A DNA stretch of 19,955 nt from Chitinophagaceae bacterium (GCA_016721385.1 JADKIE010000003.1:1-19955); one strand, 5' to 3'; counted from the first letter of the stretch, positions 9,685 through 19,492 are shown. The notes: a model not told the origin generated them from the letters alone. Numbers and translations: made by a program.

Positions 9685-10932
9685 ATGCTTCAATATTTAT
9701 TATTCATTTTTTACTTTGCGATGCTTTGTTGGGCAATTACAAAAATCAGGTTTGTACAAAAATCTGAATTAAGTAATAAATGGATTGTTGCCTTATTTGC
9801 TGTTAAAATTTTTGCAGGAATTGCCATTGGATTTGCTTCTTTACATTTTTATGGTAGTGGCAACGATTATTGGACTAACAACAGTGGTAGCATTGCTGAG
9901 CTGGAAGTGCTTAAAACTAATCCTAAATATTTTTTCTCGGAATTAATATTTTCAAACTACAACGGCAGTTACGCCGATTTTTGGGGTCATGCCAATTCGT
10001 TTTGGAATGATTTAAAAAATAATTGCCTTATAAAGTTTATGGCATTTTTTAATTTATTGAGTGGCGGTAATTATTACATCAACTCTATCTTTTTTAATTT
10101 TATTGTTTTTATAGGTCATATTGGTTTGTACCGGTTGTTTAAGAAGATGTTTCCGGGGTTTAATTATGGGGTAATAATTGGATGTTTTTTATTGCCTTCT
10201 TTTTTGTATTTCAGTAGCGGTATACACAGAGATGGATTAATATTTACTTTAATTACTATGTGCTTATATAGTTGTTATAGCATTTTGGAAGAAAGGAAAA
10301 CTAACAAGAAATTTTTTATTGCTATAATTCTCTCTATTGGTTTATTAATGCTATTACGAAGTGTGGTAGCCATAACCCTTATACCAGCATTATTTGCATG
10401 GTGGTGCAGCAAGCAGTTTAATTTAAAGGCGGTACTTGTTTCGGCAGCAACTGTAGTGTTGTTCCTTTTTATTATTTTGTTTGCAGATAAATTTAGCAGC
10501 ATTAATCCATTAGATTTTATTACGGAAAAGCAAGCAGATTATTTAAAATTGGCTGCCGGCAATACACAAATTTCTTTACCAAAATTGGAGCCAACAGCAA
10601 CTAGCTTTGTAAGTAATACTCCACAAGCACTGGCTAATGTTTTTGTTAGGCCTTTACCTGGTGAAAAACCTTTCTCTTTAATCCCTTTCGAAATGGAATG
10701 GGTATTTTATTATTTGTGTTTAGCCGTTTTTTTATTTAAAGTAAACAAAAATAAATTTCCTGTTCCGGCATCCTACTTATTTCCTGTTATAGTTTTTTGC
10801 TTTTTAAGCTATCTGTTTATTGGTCATATTGTTCCTAATTTGGGGGCAATACTTCGCTATCGAAGTATCTATTTACCATTTGTACTAACACCTGTTTTAG
10901 GATATTTTTCCTGCCAGATATATTTAAATTAA
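9685..10932 (+). CDS. Polytopic inner-membrane protein, weakly EpsG/Wzy-like
   Basis: Intact 415-residue protein with roughly ten or eleven hydrophobic segments, at about residues 2-16, 34-55, 118-127, 135-151, 161-179, 184-200, 210-241 (two helices), 250-269, 338-354, 367-387 and 396-414. A long soluble loop lies between residues 56 and 115 (GSGNDYWTNNSG, NGSYADFWGHANSFWNDL), and another at about 270-335. The segment YFSSGIHRDGLIF between helices 5 and 6 and an Arg-rich last loop (LGAILRYRSIYLPF) recall EpsG/Wzy-type polysaccharide polymerases or GT-C-like proteins. That is only a resemblance in layout: no polymerase signature was confirmed. The start ATG at 9685 is the first in frame before the hydrophobic N-terminus. 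No glycosyltransferase genes are adjacent, which weakens an O-antigen role. Confidence 0.7.
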   Translation: MLQYLLFIFYFAMLCWAITKIRFVQKSELSNKWIVALFAVKIFAGIAIGFASLHFYGSGNDYWTNNSGSIAELEVLKTNPKYFFSELIFSNYNGSYADFWGHANSFWNDLKNNCLIKFMAFFNLLSGGNYYINSIFFNFIVFIGHIGLYRLFKKMFPGFNYGVIIGCFLLPSFLYFSSGIHRDGLIFTLITMCLYSCYSILEERKTNKKFFIAIILSIGLLMLLRSVVAITLIPALFAWWCSKQFNLKAVLVSAATVVLFLFIILFADKFSSINPLDFITEKQADYLKLAAGNTQISLPKLEPTATSFVSNTPQALANVFVRPLPGEKPFSLIPFEMEWVFYYLCLAVFLFKVNKNKFPVPASYLFPVIVFCFLSYLFIGHIVPNLGAILRYRSIYLPFVLTPVLGYFSCQIYLN

Positions 10933-10984
10933 AAATAAAATAATATAAAATATTTTTTCAACATTTGTCTATTTTTAACTGTAT

Positions 10985-10999
10985 AAGTTTAAAAAACTT
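10985..10999 (+). terminator. Weak AT hairpin after the membrane protein
   Basis: AAGTTT-AAA-AAACTT is followed by G and five Ts, 52 bases after the membrane-protein stop. The stem is only six pairs, almost all A-T, so termination would be poor. It is listed because it is the only candidate between this gene and glnA. Confidence 0.2.
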
Positions 11000-11044
11000 G
11001 TTTTTGAATAAATAAATCGTTTTTGTGCCTTCAAAATAAAAATT

Positions 11045-13212
11045 ATGCAATCTTTACGATTTAAGGCACGAAAAACTTACAAGTAACCCTACTGAAATTA
11101 GGTAGAGGCTTACAAAAGTTTGAATTTTAATGAAAATGTGTTTACGCTTAAAACCGCCAGGGAGATTTTTTAAGTGACGAAGCATATAAAAGTTTGCTGG
11201 CCAGCACAAAAGGCGGCAAAAAAATTGACCCATAACATGGGCAATCAAATTGCCAATGGTTTAAGAGCTTGGGCCGAGAGTAAAGGTGTAACACATTTTA
11301 CACATTGGTTTCAACCACTTACAGGTTTAAGTGCCGAAAAACATGACTCGTTCTTTACCTTAAAAGGCGATGGTACTCCTATTGAAGAGTTTGAAGGCGG
11401 TGCTTTAATTCAACAAGAACCGGATGCATCCAGTTTTCCAAATGGTGGGTTAAGAGCAACGTTTGAGGCAAGAGGTTATACCGCATGGGATCCGTCTTCT
11501 CCGGCATTTATTATGGAAATTGGAAATGGCAAAACATTGTGCATACCTACAATTTTTATTTCGTACACAGGCGAAAGTTTGGATGCTAAAACACCTTTAT
11601 TAAAAGCATTGGTTGCTGTAGATAAAGCTGCCGTTGATGTGTGCCAATATTTTGATAAAAATGTAACTAAAGTAACTTCTACCTTAGGTTGGGAGCAAGA
11701 GTATTTTGTGGTTGATGCCGGTTTAGCTAATGCAAGGCCCGATTTAACCATGACAGGCCGTACAGTTTTTGGCCATGCTCTGCAAAAGGCAACAATTAGA
11801 AGACCATTATTTTGGGGCAATACCTGAAAGAGTGTATGCTTTTATGAGAGATTTTGAGGCCGAGAGTTATAAGTTAGGTATTCCTTTACGTACACGTCAT
11901 AATGAAGTGGCACCTGCTCAGTTTGAGTGTGCGCAATTTTGAAGAAGCAAATTTAGCCGTAGACCACAACACGTTGTTGATGGATGTGATGGAAAGGGTT
12001 GCAAAACGCCAGCTTAAAAGTATTATTACACGAAAACCATTTGCTGGTGTAAACGGTAGTGGTAAGCACAATAACTGGAGTTTAAGTACCGACACCGGTG
12101 TAAATTTATTAGCACCGGGTAAAACACCAAAGACTAACTTAATGTTTTTAACTTTTTTTGTTAATATCATTAAAGCGGTACATGATTATGCAGAGCTTTT
12201 AAGAGCAAGTATTGCCAGTGCCGGTAATGACCATCGGTTAGGAGCAAACGAAGCTCCGCCAGCCATTATTTCAATTTTTATTGGTGAGTATTTAACCAAT
12301 GTGTTACACCAAATTGAAACCAGGGTAGGCGGTAAGTTTGATGAGCAGGACGAGGCAATGCTTAAATTGGATATTCATAAAGCATGCCCGAATTATTGCT
12401 GGATAATACGGACAGAAACAGAACATCTCCATTTGCATTTACAGGCAACAAGTTTGAGTTTAGGGCAGTAGGTTCATCTGCCAATTGTGCAAATGCAATG
12501 ACGGTTGTAAATACCATTATGGCCGAAACGTTAAAGCAATTTAAAAAAGATGTAGATACTTTAATTGAAAAAGGAGAGAAGAAAGAAGTGGCCATTATGC
12601 AAATTATTCAAAAATATATTGTTGCCAGTAAAGCAACTTTATTTGAAGGAGATGGCTATAGTGCGAGTGGAAAGAAGCAGCAAAAGAGGGTTGCCAAATG
12701 TTAAGACAACTCCGTTAGCATTGGATGCTTATGTAACCGAAAAAGCAAAAAATCTTTTTGAGCATAACGAAATTTATACTCATCGAGTTAGAAGCAAGGC
12801 ACGAAATAATGCTTGAAGAGTACGTTAAAAAAGTACAAATTGAAGCCAGAATAATGGGCGAATTAGCTACTACGGTTATATTGCCATCTGCCATAAAATA
12901 TCAAAATGTGTTACTAACTAATGTAAAAGGGTTAAAAGAAGCCGGGTTAAAAGCGCCTATGCTAATCAATTACAAGTTTTAGAAAAATGAGTGAGCATAT
13001 TTCAGTTATGAGTGATAGTGTTGAAAAAATGATTGAGGAAGAAAAAACCAAACAGATTAACCAATAGCAGAGATAAGGCCTTGCATATTGCGATAAAGTA
13101 AAAGGGGCAATATTTTGATATTATAAGATATCATGTGGATAAGTTGGAGTTGTTAGTTGATGACGCTTATTGGTTGCTACCAAAGTATAGAGAAATATTA
13201 TTTTTAAGATAA
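11045..13212 (+). CDS. glnA: Glutamine synthetase type III
   Basis: Makes glutamine from glutamate, ammonia and ATP; type III enzymes are large (about 720-730 residues) dodecamers common in Bacteroidota, where the gene is also called glnN. The start ATG at 11045 gives MQSLRFKA. After breaks in the first 180 bases the text runs MGNQIANGLRAWAESKGVTH, HWFQPLTGLSAEKHDSF and GGLRATFEARGYTAWDPSSP. Then come STLGWEQEYFVVDAGLA, the ATP/ammonia-site block LRTRHNEVAPAQFE, PFAGVNGSGKHNNWS and ASAGNDHRLGANEAPPAI. The C-terminal block is YFDIIRYHVDKLELLVDDAY, ending at TAA 13210-13212. The span equals about 722 codons, normal for the family. There are many frame breaks (for example near 11795, 11930, 12025, 12385, 12665 and 12790), all healed by single-base changes with no motif lost. 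A strong terminator follows directly. Confidence 0.95.
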
Positions 13213-13221
13213 TTAAATAGG

Positions 13222-13251
13222 GAAGCTGCAAAAATGCAGCTTCTTTTTTTT
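13222..13251 (+). terminator. Rho-independent terminator of glnA
   Basis: A perfect 9-bp stem GAAGCTGCA / TGCAGCTTC (13222-13230 with 13235-13243) with an AAAA loop and eight Ts (13244-13251). It lies 9 bases after the glutamine synthetase stop. The next gene's ATG comes only four bases after the T-run. Confidence 0.92.
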
Positions 13252-13255
13252 GCTA

Positions 13256-13759
13256 ATGTTTAAGATTATAAGAACAAATTTTGCTAACCCCGATTTTCAA
13301 TTATTGGTAAATGAGTTGGATAAAGAATTAGCTGTACGGGATGGAGATGATCATACCTTTTATGCACAGTTTAATAAAACAGTTAACCTTAATTGTGTAG
13401 TACTTATTTACTTGGATAATATTGCTATTGGCTGTGGAGCAATCAGAAATTATGCAGCTGAAACTATGGAAGTTAAACGAATGTATGTGCCACTTTCACA
13501 ACGAGGTAAAGGCATAGCTTCGTTTGTATTAAAAGAGTTGGAAGTTTGGGCAAAGAATTAGGTTGCACTAGATGTATTTTAGAAACTGGTCAAAACCAAC
13601 CCCAGAAGCCATTGCATTGTATAAAAAAATAATTATACCATTATACCCAATTATGGGCAATATAAAGACGTTTACAACAGCGTTTGTTTTGAAAAAGATA
13701 TTAGGTCTTTAAATGAAACCGCTCTCCATACTACCAAGACTTATCTTGTTTTACATTAA
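13256..13759 (+). CDS. GNAT N-acetyltransferase (Acetyltransf_1 type)
   Basis: The ATG at 13256 gives MFKIIRTNFANPDFQLLVNE, then KELAVRDGDDHTFYAQFN. The core is LDNIAIGCGAIRNYAAETME and VKRMYVPLSQRGKGIASFVL, which holds the acetyl-CoA loop Q-R-G-K-G-I-A. After a frame break at about 13557 the C-terminal block reads ELGCTRCILETGQNQPEAIA, then LYKKNNYTIIPNYGQY and NSVCFEKD. Two further one-base breaks sit at CCCC and A7 runs. Related small acetyltransferases end soon after CFEK, so the stop may be a TGA at 13714-13716 (one indel away) rather than TAA 13757-13759. The substrate is unknown. The start codon follows the glnA terminator by four bases, leaving no room for its own promoter between them; see the findings. 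Confidence 0.82.
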
Positions 13760-13862
13760 CTCATTTTCGTGTAACAGAAGCTAAAAGCAATTTGGCGGAT
13801 AAAAAATTATACGTATTAAACCTTTTATTTAAATAGTAGTCTATCAATAAATTGGATAAGAA

Positions 13863-14269
13863 ATGAAAAAAATAGTGCCTTTCCTGACGGTAAGTTTTGT
13901 TGTATTGGGTGCTACTGCTGAAATACAAGAAAGCCCGTAATAGTTGCTGCAATCGATTCAGCCGGTTCTTCTGTTTTAAGTGCACCTAAACCTCGAAAAA
14001 ACCGGAAAAGGAAAATGATAAAAGAATTAAACCTTTCCAAAAGCCAACTTCAACAATTGAAGAAATGAAAAAAATAATCAAGATTAAAAAGATGAAATTG
14101 AAAATAATACCAGACTTTCTGCCGAAGAAAAAAGCAACAATTAAAATATAAAAAAGAACAGTTGCAAAAATTGCGTCAAATTCTTACACCGGAGCAATTA
14201 CAAAAACTAAAAGAACAGCGCAAGGAAAATATTGGAGAAAATATGATGGAAGCCCCAACGGATAATTAA
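13863..14269 (+). CDS. Small exported Spy/CpxP-like (LTxxQ) protein
   Basis: About 135 residues from ATG 13863. A signal peptide MKKIVPFLTVSFVVLGATA is followed by an Ala/Ser/Pro linker (IDSAGSSVLSAPKPRKNRKR). After that comes a highly charged helical region rich in Lys, Gln and Glu: KELNLSKSQLQQLKEM, then LSAEEKKQQ-like text, KYKKEQLQKLRQ and ILTPEQLQKLKEQRKEN, ending APTDN. The repeated LSxxQ / LTPEQLxKL pattern is the LTxxQ motif of the periplasmic chaperone-like Spy/CpxP group, common as short proteins in Bacteroidota. Frame breaks lie near 13938, 14068, 14092 and 14138. It has a strong terminator 36 bases downstream. A role in envelope stress is inferred from the family only. Confidence 0.75.
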
Positions 14270-14305
14270 CTATGTTCATATAAGCAGTAAAATTGAGCAA
14301 TGCAG

Positions 14306-14334
14306 GAACATGCCTTAGGGCATGTTCTTTTTTT
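14306..14334 (+). terminator. Rho-independent terminator after the Spy-like gene
   Basis: A perfect 9-bp stem GAACATGCC / GGCATGTTC (14306-14314 with 14319-14327), loop TTAG, and seven Ts. It ends the Spy-like gene and separates it from the dehydrogenase. Confidence 0.92.
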
Positions 14335-14350
14335 ATCTCGTCTTTACGTG

Positions 14351-14369
14351 TTTGAAGTAAAACTTCAAA
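14351..14369. promoter_or_regulatory. 19-bp palindrome upstream of the dehydrogenase
   Basis: TTTGAAGT-AAA-ACTTCAAA is a perfect 8-bp inverted repeat with a 3-base spacer. It is 21 bases upstream of the dehydrogenase ATG and just upstream of the TAAATTTG box. The form suits a dimeric transcription-factor operator. It is separate from the terminator stem 24 bases earlier and has no T-tract of its own. Confidence 0.45.
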
Positions 14370-14379
14370 TACAATTCAA

Positions 14380-14387
14380 TAAATTTG
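14380..14387 (+). promoter_or_regulatory. Candidate -7 box TAAATTTG of the dehydrogenase
   Basis: An exact TAnnTTTG match ending three bases before the ATG at 14391. If used, transcription would begin at or near the A of the ATG (leaderless). The spacing to the nearest upstream TTG (14352-14354) is 25 bases, longer than usual. Confidence 0.35.
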
Positions 14388-14390
14388 TGC

Positions 14391-15458
14391 ATGCAAAAAA
14401 CATTCACTTACCAACAACTTCACTTTTACAAAATATTTTACAAAAATTGGCTGCTCAATGCGGATGCAGAAACAGCAACTAAAGCCTTGCTCTCTGCCGA
14501 TTTCGAGGTATAGATAGCCATGGTGTGGCCCGGCTAAGTGGATATGTAAGATTATGGGAAGCCAAAAGAGTAAATGCAAATGCACAATGTAAAATTGTAC
14601 ACCAAACACCAAGTACTGCAGTAGTAGATGGCGATGCAGGCTTAGGCCTTGTGGTAGCTCCATACGCCATGCAAGTAGCTATTGATAAGGCCAAAAATGT
14701 TGGCCGGGTTGGGTAGGTGTAAAAAAACAGTAACCACTTTGGTATTGCAGGTTACCATGCTATGATGGCTTTGCCGCATGATATGATAGGTATTGCCATG
14801 ACCAATGCAAGTGCATTAAGTAGCACCAACTTTTTCTGTTGAAAAATTGTTGAGCAGCAATCTATTGCGGTAGCTATCCCGGCAGGTAAAGAACCTGCAT
14901 TTGTGGCTGATTTTGCCACAACTACTGCTGCAAATGGTAAGTTGGAAATTTTGCAACGAAAGAATTTAGAAACACCTAACGGTTGAGTTGCAAACGAAAG
15001 AGGGCTGTTACAAAGAATGCACATGCTTTAAAAGAAGGCGGCGCTTTACTGCCGCAGCAGCGATAAAGAACATGGTAGTCACAAGGTTATTGCCTTGGTG
15101 CGGTGGTGGATATTTTTAGTGCTATTTTAAGCGGAGCAAATTATGGGCCCTTAGGTGCCTCCATTTCCGGCTTATGTACCAATGCCGGAGAATATGCCAA
15201 AGCGAAGGATAGGCCATTTTTGGCGCCATGCGGATTGATGCATTTAGAACGGCTGATGAATTTAAACAACATATGGATAATTGGATACAGCGGTTTAGAA
15301 GTGCAAAAACAATAGAGGGCGAAACAGATATTACTTATTCCCGGAGACCCTGAAAGGAAATGGAAATAATACGAATGAAAGAAGGCATTCCTTTATTGGA
15401 TGTAGTGGCTAAGGATTTGGAAAGATTGAGTGAGAGATTTGAAGTTATGTTTGGATAG
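14391..15458 (+). CDS. Malate/L-lactate dehydrogenase-family (Ldh_2) NAD(P) oxidoreductase
   Basis: About 355 residues from ATG 14391 to TAG 15456-15458, normal for this family, which oxidises 2-hydroxyacids such as malate, L-lactate or ureidoglycolate. It has its own fold, unrelated to classical LDH/MDH. Visible blocks, with frame repairs, are ALLSADFRGIDSHGVARLSG (family motif DxxGxxSHGxxRL), then STAVVDGDAGLGLVVAPYAM. NSNHFGIAGYHAM carries the conserved active-site His, and VADFATTTAANGKLEI follows. GSHKGYCLGAVVDIFSAILS and FFGAMRIDAFRTADEFKQHM come next, ending LSERFEVMFG. Breaks lie near 14420, 14500, 14715, 14835, 14985, 15050, 15090 and 15160-15215. Which hydroxyacid is used cannot be told from this sequence. 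Confidence 0.9.
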
Positions 15459-15483
15459 ATTTTTAAAAGCAACATTGTATTAA

Positions 15484-15491
15484 TACATTTG
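15484..15491 (+). promoter_or_regulatory. Candidate lysC -7 box TACATTTG
   Basis: An exact TAnnTTTG match 51 bases upstream of the lysC ATG. A second match, TATTTTTG at 15515-15522, is closer to the gene. Neither has a clear TTG at the -33 position, so which one (if either) is used is open. Confidence 0.3.
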
Positions 15492-15542
15492 CATTACAAC
15501 GATTGGTTCCGGTATATTTTTGGATATTAAAACAAAGAACAA

Positions 15543-16860
15543 ATGAAGGTGATGAAATTTGGTGGCACCAGCGTAGGCAAGCCACAACGTATGAAGGAAG
15601 TGGCAAAATTAATTACGGCCGATGCCGAAAGTAAAATTGTAGTATTATCTGCCCTTAGCGGTACAACCAATGCATTGATAGAAATTAGTAATTCGCTTGC
15701 TGCCGGTGATAGAAATGCTGCTAAGCAACAAATAGATGCATTAGAACAGCACTATCAAAATTTTGTTCAGGAATTATTATCTAAAGATGCAGCAATTGCT
15801 AAAGCAAAATTGGTACTTGCAGAGCATTTTGAGTTTTTAACCATCATTTTAAAAATATCGTTTAGCGAAGCCTTAAACAAAGATATTTTGGCGCAAGGCG
15901 AATTACTTAGCACAAAACTATTTTGCCTTTATTTAGAAGAGCAAATATTGATCATGTGTTGTTAGCTGCATTAGATTTTATGACCATTGATAGCTACGAC
16001 GAAACCACAAATTGGCACCATTAAAGTAAAACTATCACAACTTATACAACGTAATAAAGACAAAAGCAATCTTTATAACACAAGGTTATATTAGCCGCAA
16101 TGCAAAAGGAGAGGTAGATAATTTAAAAGGGGTGGAAAGCGATTACAGTGCTTCGCTTATTGCAGCAGCGGTTAATGCAAGTGTTTGCGAAATATGGACA
16201 GATATTGATGGTATGCACAACAACGACCCAAGAGTAGTTGATAAAACTGTACCTATTGAACAATTAAGTTTTGAAGAAGCGGCAGAGTTGGCTTATTTGG
16301 CGCAAAATTTTACATCCTGCAAGTATATGGCCTGCACAGTTTTCAATGTGCCTGTTCAATTGTTAAATACAATGCAGCCAACAGCCAAAGGTACTTTAAT
16401 AGCCGAGAAGCAGGTAGTGTAGGCGTAAAAGCCGTTGCAGCAAAAGATGGAATTACCGCCATTAAAATAAAAAGCAGCCGTATGCTATTGGCTTATGGTT
16501 TTTTGCGTAAAGTATTTGAGGTTTTTGAAAAATACCGTACATCTATTGATATGATTACAACATCGGAAGTTGCAGTGTCTGTTACGGTGGATAATGATAT
16601 TTATTTAGCCGAAATTTTAAAAGAACTGGAAACCTTTGGTACCGTAGAAGTAGATACGAACCAAACCATCGTTTCTATTGTGGGTAACGAAATTACCGAA
16701 ACAAAAAGATGTAATGCTTAAATTATTTTGATTCTATTTCGTCTATACCTGTACGTATGGTAAGTTACGGAGGTAGTAGTCATAATATTTCCTTATTGAT
16801 ACCCCGTAGTTATAAGAAGCAGCATTACAAAGTTTAAATAAAGTGCTGTTTGGCTTGTAA
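15543..16860 (+). CDS. lysC: Aspartate kinase, monofunctional with C-terminal ACT region
   Basis: Phosphorylates aspartate, the first step to lysine/diaminopimelate, threonine and methionine. The N-terminus is MKVMKFGGTSVGKPQRMKEV with the nucleotide-binding KFGGTSVG, then KIVVLSALSGTTNALI. After breaks near 15955 and 16070 the text continues FITQGYISRNAKGEV, GGSDYSASLIAAAVNASVCE and IWTDIDGMHNNDPRVV, the substrate-site block. AKILHPA is restored by a shift near 16300. The C-terminal regulatory part reads VGVKAVAAKDGITAIKI, KYRTSIDMITTSEVAVSVTV and VDTNQTIVSIVGNE. An early stop at 16719-16721 is an artefact: one base out of frame the sequence continues LFDSISSIPVRMVSYGGSS, then NISLLIP and SLNKVLFGL to TAA 16858-16860, the expected ACT end. 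Length is about 439 codons, normal for monofunctional enzymes. Feedback control by lysine or threonine cannot be decided here. Confidence 0.94.
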
Positions 16861-16900
16861 TATATCGGGGTAATCTGCATAATCTGTGTGCAATAAAAGG

Positions 16901-17545
16901 TTAAACCAATTTATGCTCGTAGGCATATTTTACTAAACCTATTACGCTGGCTGTATTTGTTTTCTAAAAATATTTTTACGGTGCGTTTCTACTGTACGTT
17001 CGCTAAGAAAAAGTGTATCGGCAATTTGCTTATTGTTAAGTTCTTTTTCAATTAGCCTCACTATTTCAATTTCTCGTTGGGTTAAGTGAGCATCTGTATT
17101 TTCTTTTTTACTTCGCTGGCTTTTGCATTTCTGCCAGCACTTCCTCCCAAAATAAATACCTCCTTTACTAATTTTCTCTAATGCTCTAATTAACTCTTGC
17201 TTGCCAATGTTTTTAATACATAACCGGCAATGTTGGCTTCGTCAATCATTTAGTTAACCAAATCTCCTTGTCCACTCATAGGTAAAGCCAATATTTTATT
17301 TCAGGAAATTTTTGATGCACAGCCTTAGACAACTCAGCACCATTCATGCCCGGCATCATAATATCAGTAAGTAAAATATCTACCTTCTTTGTTTCAAGCA
17401 AAGAAAAGCATTTTAGTAGAATCTGTACATTCTATGGCTATCTTGAAATTATCATGTCCTTGTAACAGAGATTTTTAAACCGTCTATTACAATTTGGTGA
17501 TCATCAACAATGGCTAAGAAAAATTTTCCGTTTTCAGTTTGCCAA
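16901..17545 (-). CDS. NarL/LuxR-type response regulator
   Basis: About 215 residues, partner of the adjacent kinase. The receiver domain starts near LAIVDDHQIVIDGLKSLL (acidic pair D-D) and has the phosphorylation site in KKVDILLTDIMMPGMNGAEL (Asp codon at 17363-17365). The switch region reads PEIKILALPMSGQ and AGYVLKNIGKQELIRAL (conserved Lys). The C-terminal HTH reads LTQREIEIVRLIEKELNNKQ, then IADTLFLSERTVETHRKNIF, a textbook GerE/LuxR DNA-binding helix pair, ending VKYAYEHKLV at TAA 16901-16903. Breaks lie near 17470, 17410, 17300, 17255, 17205, 17120 and 16960. No ATG is visible at the N-terminus: the best start is a TTG at 17543-17545, possibly an ATG misread. It begins 38 bases after the kinase stop and converges on lysC with 40 bases between them. 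Confidence 0.9.
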
Positions 17546-17583
17546 TAAGGTAAATATGCTGTTAAGATAAACAAAACTATTAA

Positions 17584-19492
17584 TTAAACAAAGGGAACAT
17601 GTATGGCTACTAAAGTTCCGTTTTCCAACATAGCTATCAAAATCAACAGGTGCCTTTTAAAAGTCAGCTCTTAGTTTAATATTTTTAGTCCAATACCCTC
17701 AAAATTTTCTTTATCATTTGCATTAAATCCTTTGCCGTTATCCTCAATTGTAGCACTAATACCATCTTTATCTTTAATTAAGGATATGTCCAACTGATTT
17801 GCTCGGGTGTGTTTGTTACATTATTTACACATTCTTCGCTTTATACACGGTACAACACAATCTCTATATTATTATCAATTCTTTCATTTTAATCGTTCCA
17901 TAAAATTTACTTTTTAAAAACACGACTATCAATTTTGTCAATAAACTCTTTAACTGCCGATGCCAAACCTACCTTAAGCAAAGCATTGGGCATCATTGAT
18001 AGCTAACATTGCGTACTTCTTTACAGCCTTCATCAACCAAATTAATTACTTTTTCAAATGACAGTTTTGTTGTTCATCTTCAAAAATAAGTTCGTTTTCA
18101 AAAGCCGATAAATTCATTTTGGCAGCACTCTTACTTAGCCAACACCGTCATGTAAATCTCTGGCTATTCGCTGCCGCTCAGTTTCCTCTGCTTCCAAAAA
18201 TGGCTTTGGTTGCTAGTTCCTACTGTTTAATTACTTCTTGCTGAAGTTGCCAATTTATTTGTGCTTGCCTTTTTTTGTAAAATGTAAATCCAAAACAAAA
18301 TCAATAATGCCGTTGCGGATACTATTCCACCAATCAGGTAATTTTTTTTACTTAGCTGTGCACTTTCAGTTTAAGTTGCTGCTCTTTTTCCGGTTTGATA
18401 CAAAGCCTCGTACTCGGCAATTTTACCCACCATTGTTCATTGATTATACTATCCTTTATCTTATACGCATTTTTGGGTGCTGCCATTGCATTATTATGGT
18501 CACACAAATATGTATAGGTTTCACTAAGCAATGCTAAAGCTTGGTACTTTCCTGCTTATGGCCCGATGCTCAATAAAGGAAATGGAATGTGAGGAAATGA
18601 TTTTTAGCTTGTGTATAATCCTTTTTGCATCATCGATAAATTACCAAGGTTTAAATAAGTGTCCGACATTTGCTTCTTATTTTCAAACGGGAGTCTATCA
18701 ATAGTGATTGTAAAAAGTATTTTTGGCATCATCAAATTTGCCACTGTACATATAACGTTGGACATGTTATCGTAAAACTGCGACTTAAAAAAACTAAATT
18801 TTCTTTGGTGCATAAATCTAATCCTTGTTTATCTAATTCTAACGCTTGTGTATATTTTACCTGCATTCCATAAACATTTGCCAATGTATGAAGAATAATA
18901 GATTTTAGTTTACTGTCATTTACTTTTGGAAATAACTGTATACTCTCCGTAAGTATTTTTTCAGCTTTGGGCAAATCATTCCCTAATTGATAAATTTGGC
19001 TCAACAACGTATTGTTTCACAATGCCAATAAAAAGTTGCTTTTGTTCAAATATTTTTAATGCTTGCAATGCGTACTCAATGGCTTTGTCGTCATTACTTT
19101 GTTGTAATGGTAACTGGTATAAGTAACGGGCTATATGCTTTTACAAAGTCGTTAGCTTATATGGTTAGCTATTTCTGATGCCCTGTTGGAATAATCTAAA
19201 GAGGTTTCATAATGTCCTTGAGTTGAGTAGGCAAAGGATAAACATAAATTAGCAGTACCAATACCAAATAAATAATCGTTGCTTTGGGCAATTTCTAAGC
19301 TTGCTTTGCTAAAAAATTGCAGAGTCGGCATTAGTTAACGTATTTCGGCAGATAATTGATTAAGAGATTTACCCTTTTCATTTTTTGTGTTGTGACTGAT
19401 AATTTTTTATTAAATCGGGCACACTTGTAGTTACCACTAAAACCATTTAGTTGGTAAATAAGCAACAAAAAAAAATATCCCAAAAATTTCAG
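17584..19492 (-). CDS. TPR-containing sensor histidine kinase (HisKA_3 / NarL-partner type)
   Basis: About 636 residues. The N-terminal hydrophobic segment FLGYFFLLLIYQLNGFSG is a signal peptide or membrane anchor. Next comes a periplasmic region of helical TPR repeats, with blocks such as SLEIAQSNDYLFGIGTANLC, AIEYALQALKIFEQK, LGNDLPKAEKILTESIQLF and YTQALELDKQGLDLC. A transmembrane helix NYLIGGIVSATALLILFWIY lies at about 18285-18345, then a coiled linker. The H-box is ERQRIARDLHDGVG (phosphoacceptor His codon at 18150-18152), followed by MNLSAFENEL and NLVDEGCKEVRNVS. The ATP domain has N-box ECVNNV, then IEDNGKGFN and GIGL, ending GTLVAIHVPFV at TAA 17584-17586. Many one-base breaks interrupt it. 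The start is inferred as CTG 19490-19492 (perhaps a misread ATG), directly abutting the dapB stop. TPR kinases of this layout are typical of Bacteroidota; the signal sensed is unknown. Confidence 0.88.

Noticed and set aside
13761..13985. Minus-strand open frame across the GNAT/Spy-like boundary
   Set aside because: It lies antisense to the Spy-like signal peptide, has low-complexity composition and no recognisable family.
18238..18537. Plus-strand hydrophobic open frame opposite the kinase transmembrane region
   Set aside because: It is the antisense shadow of the kinase helix and TPR region, which read well on the minus strand.
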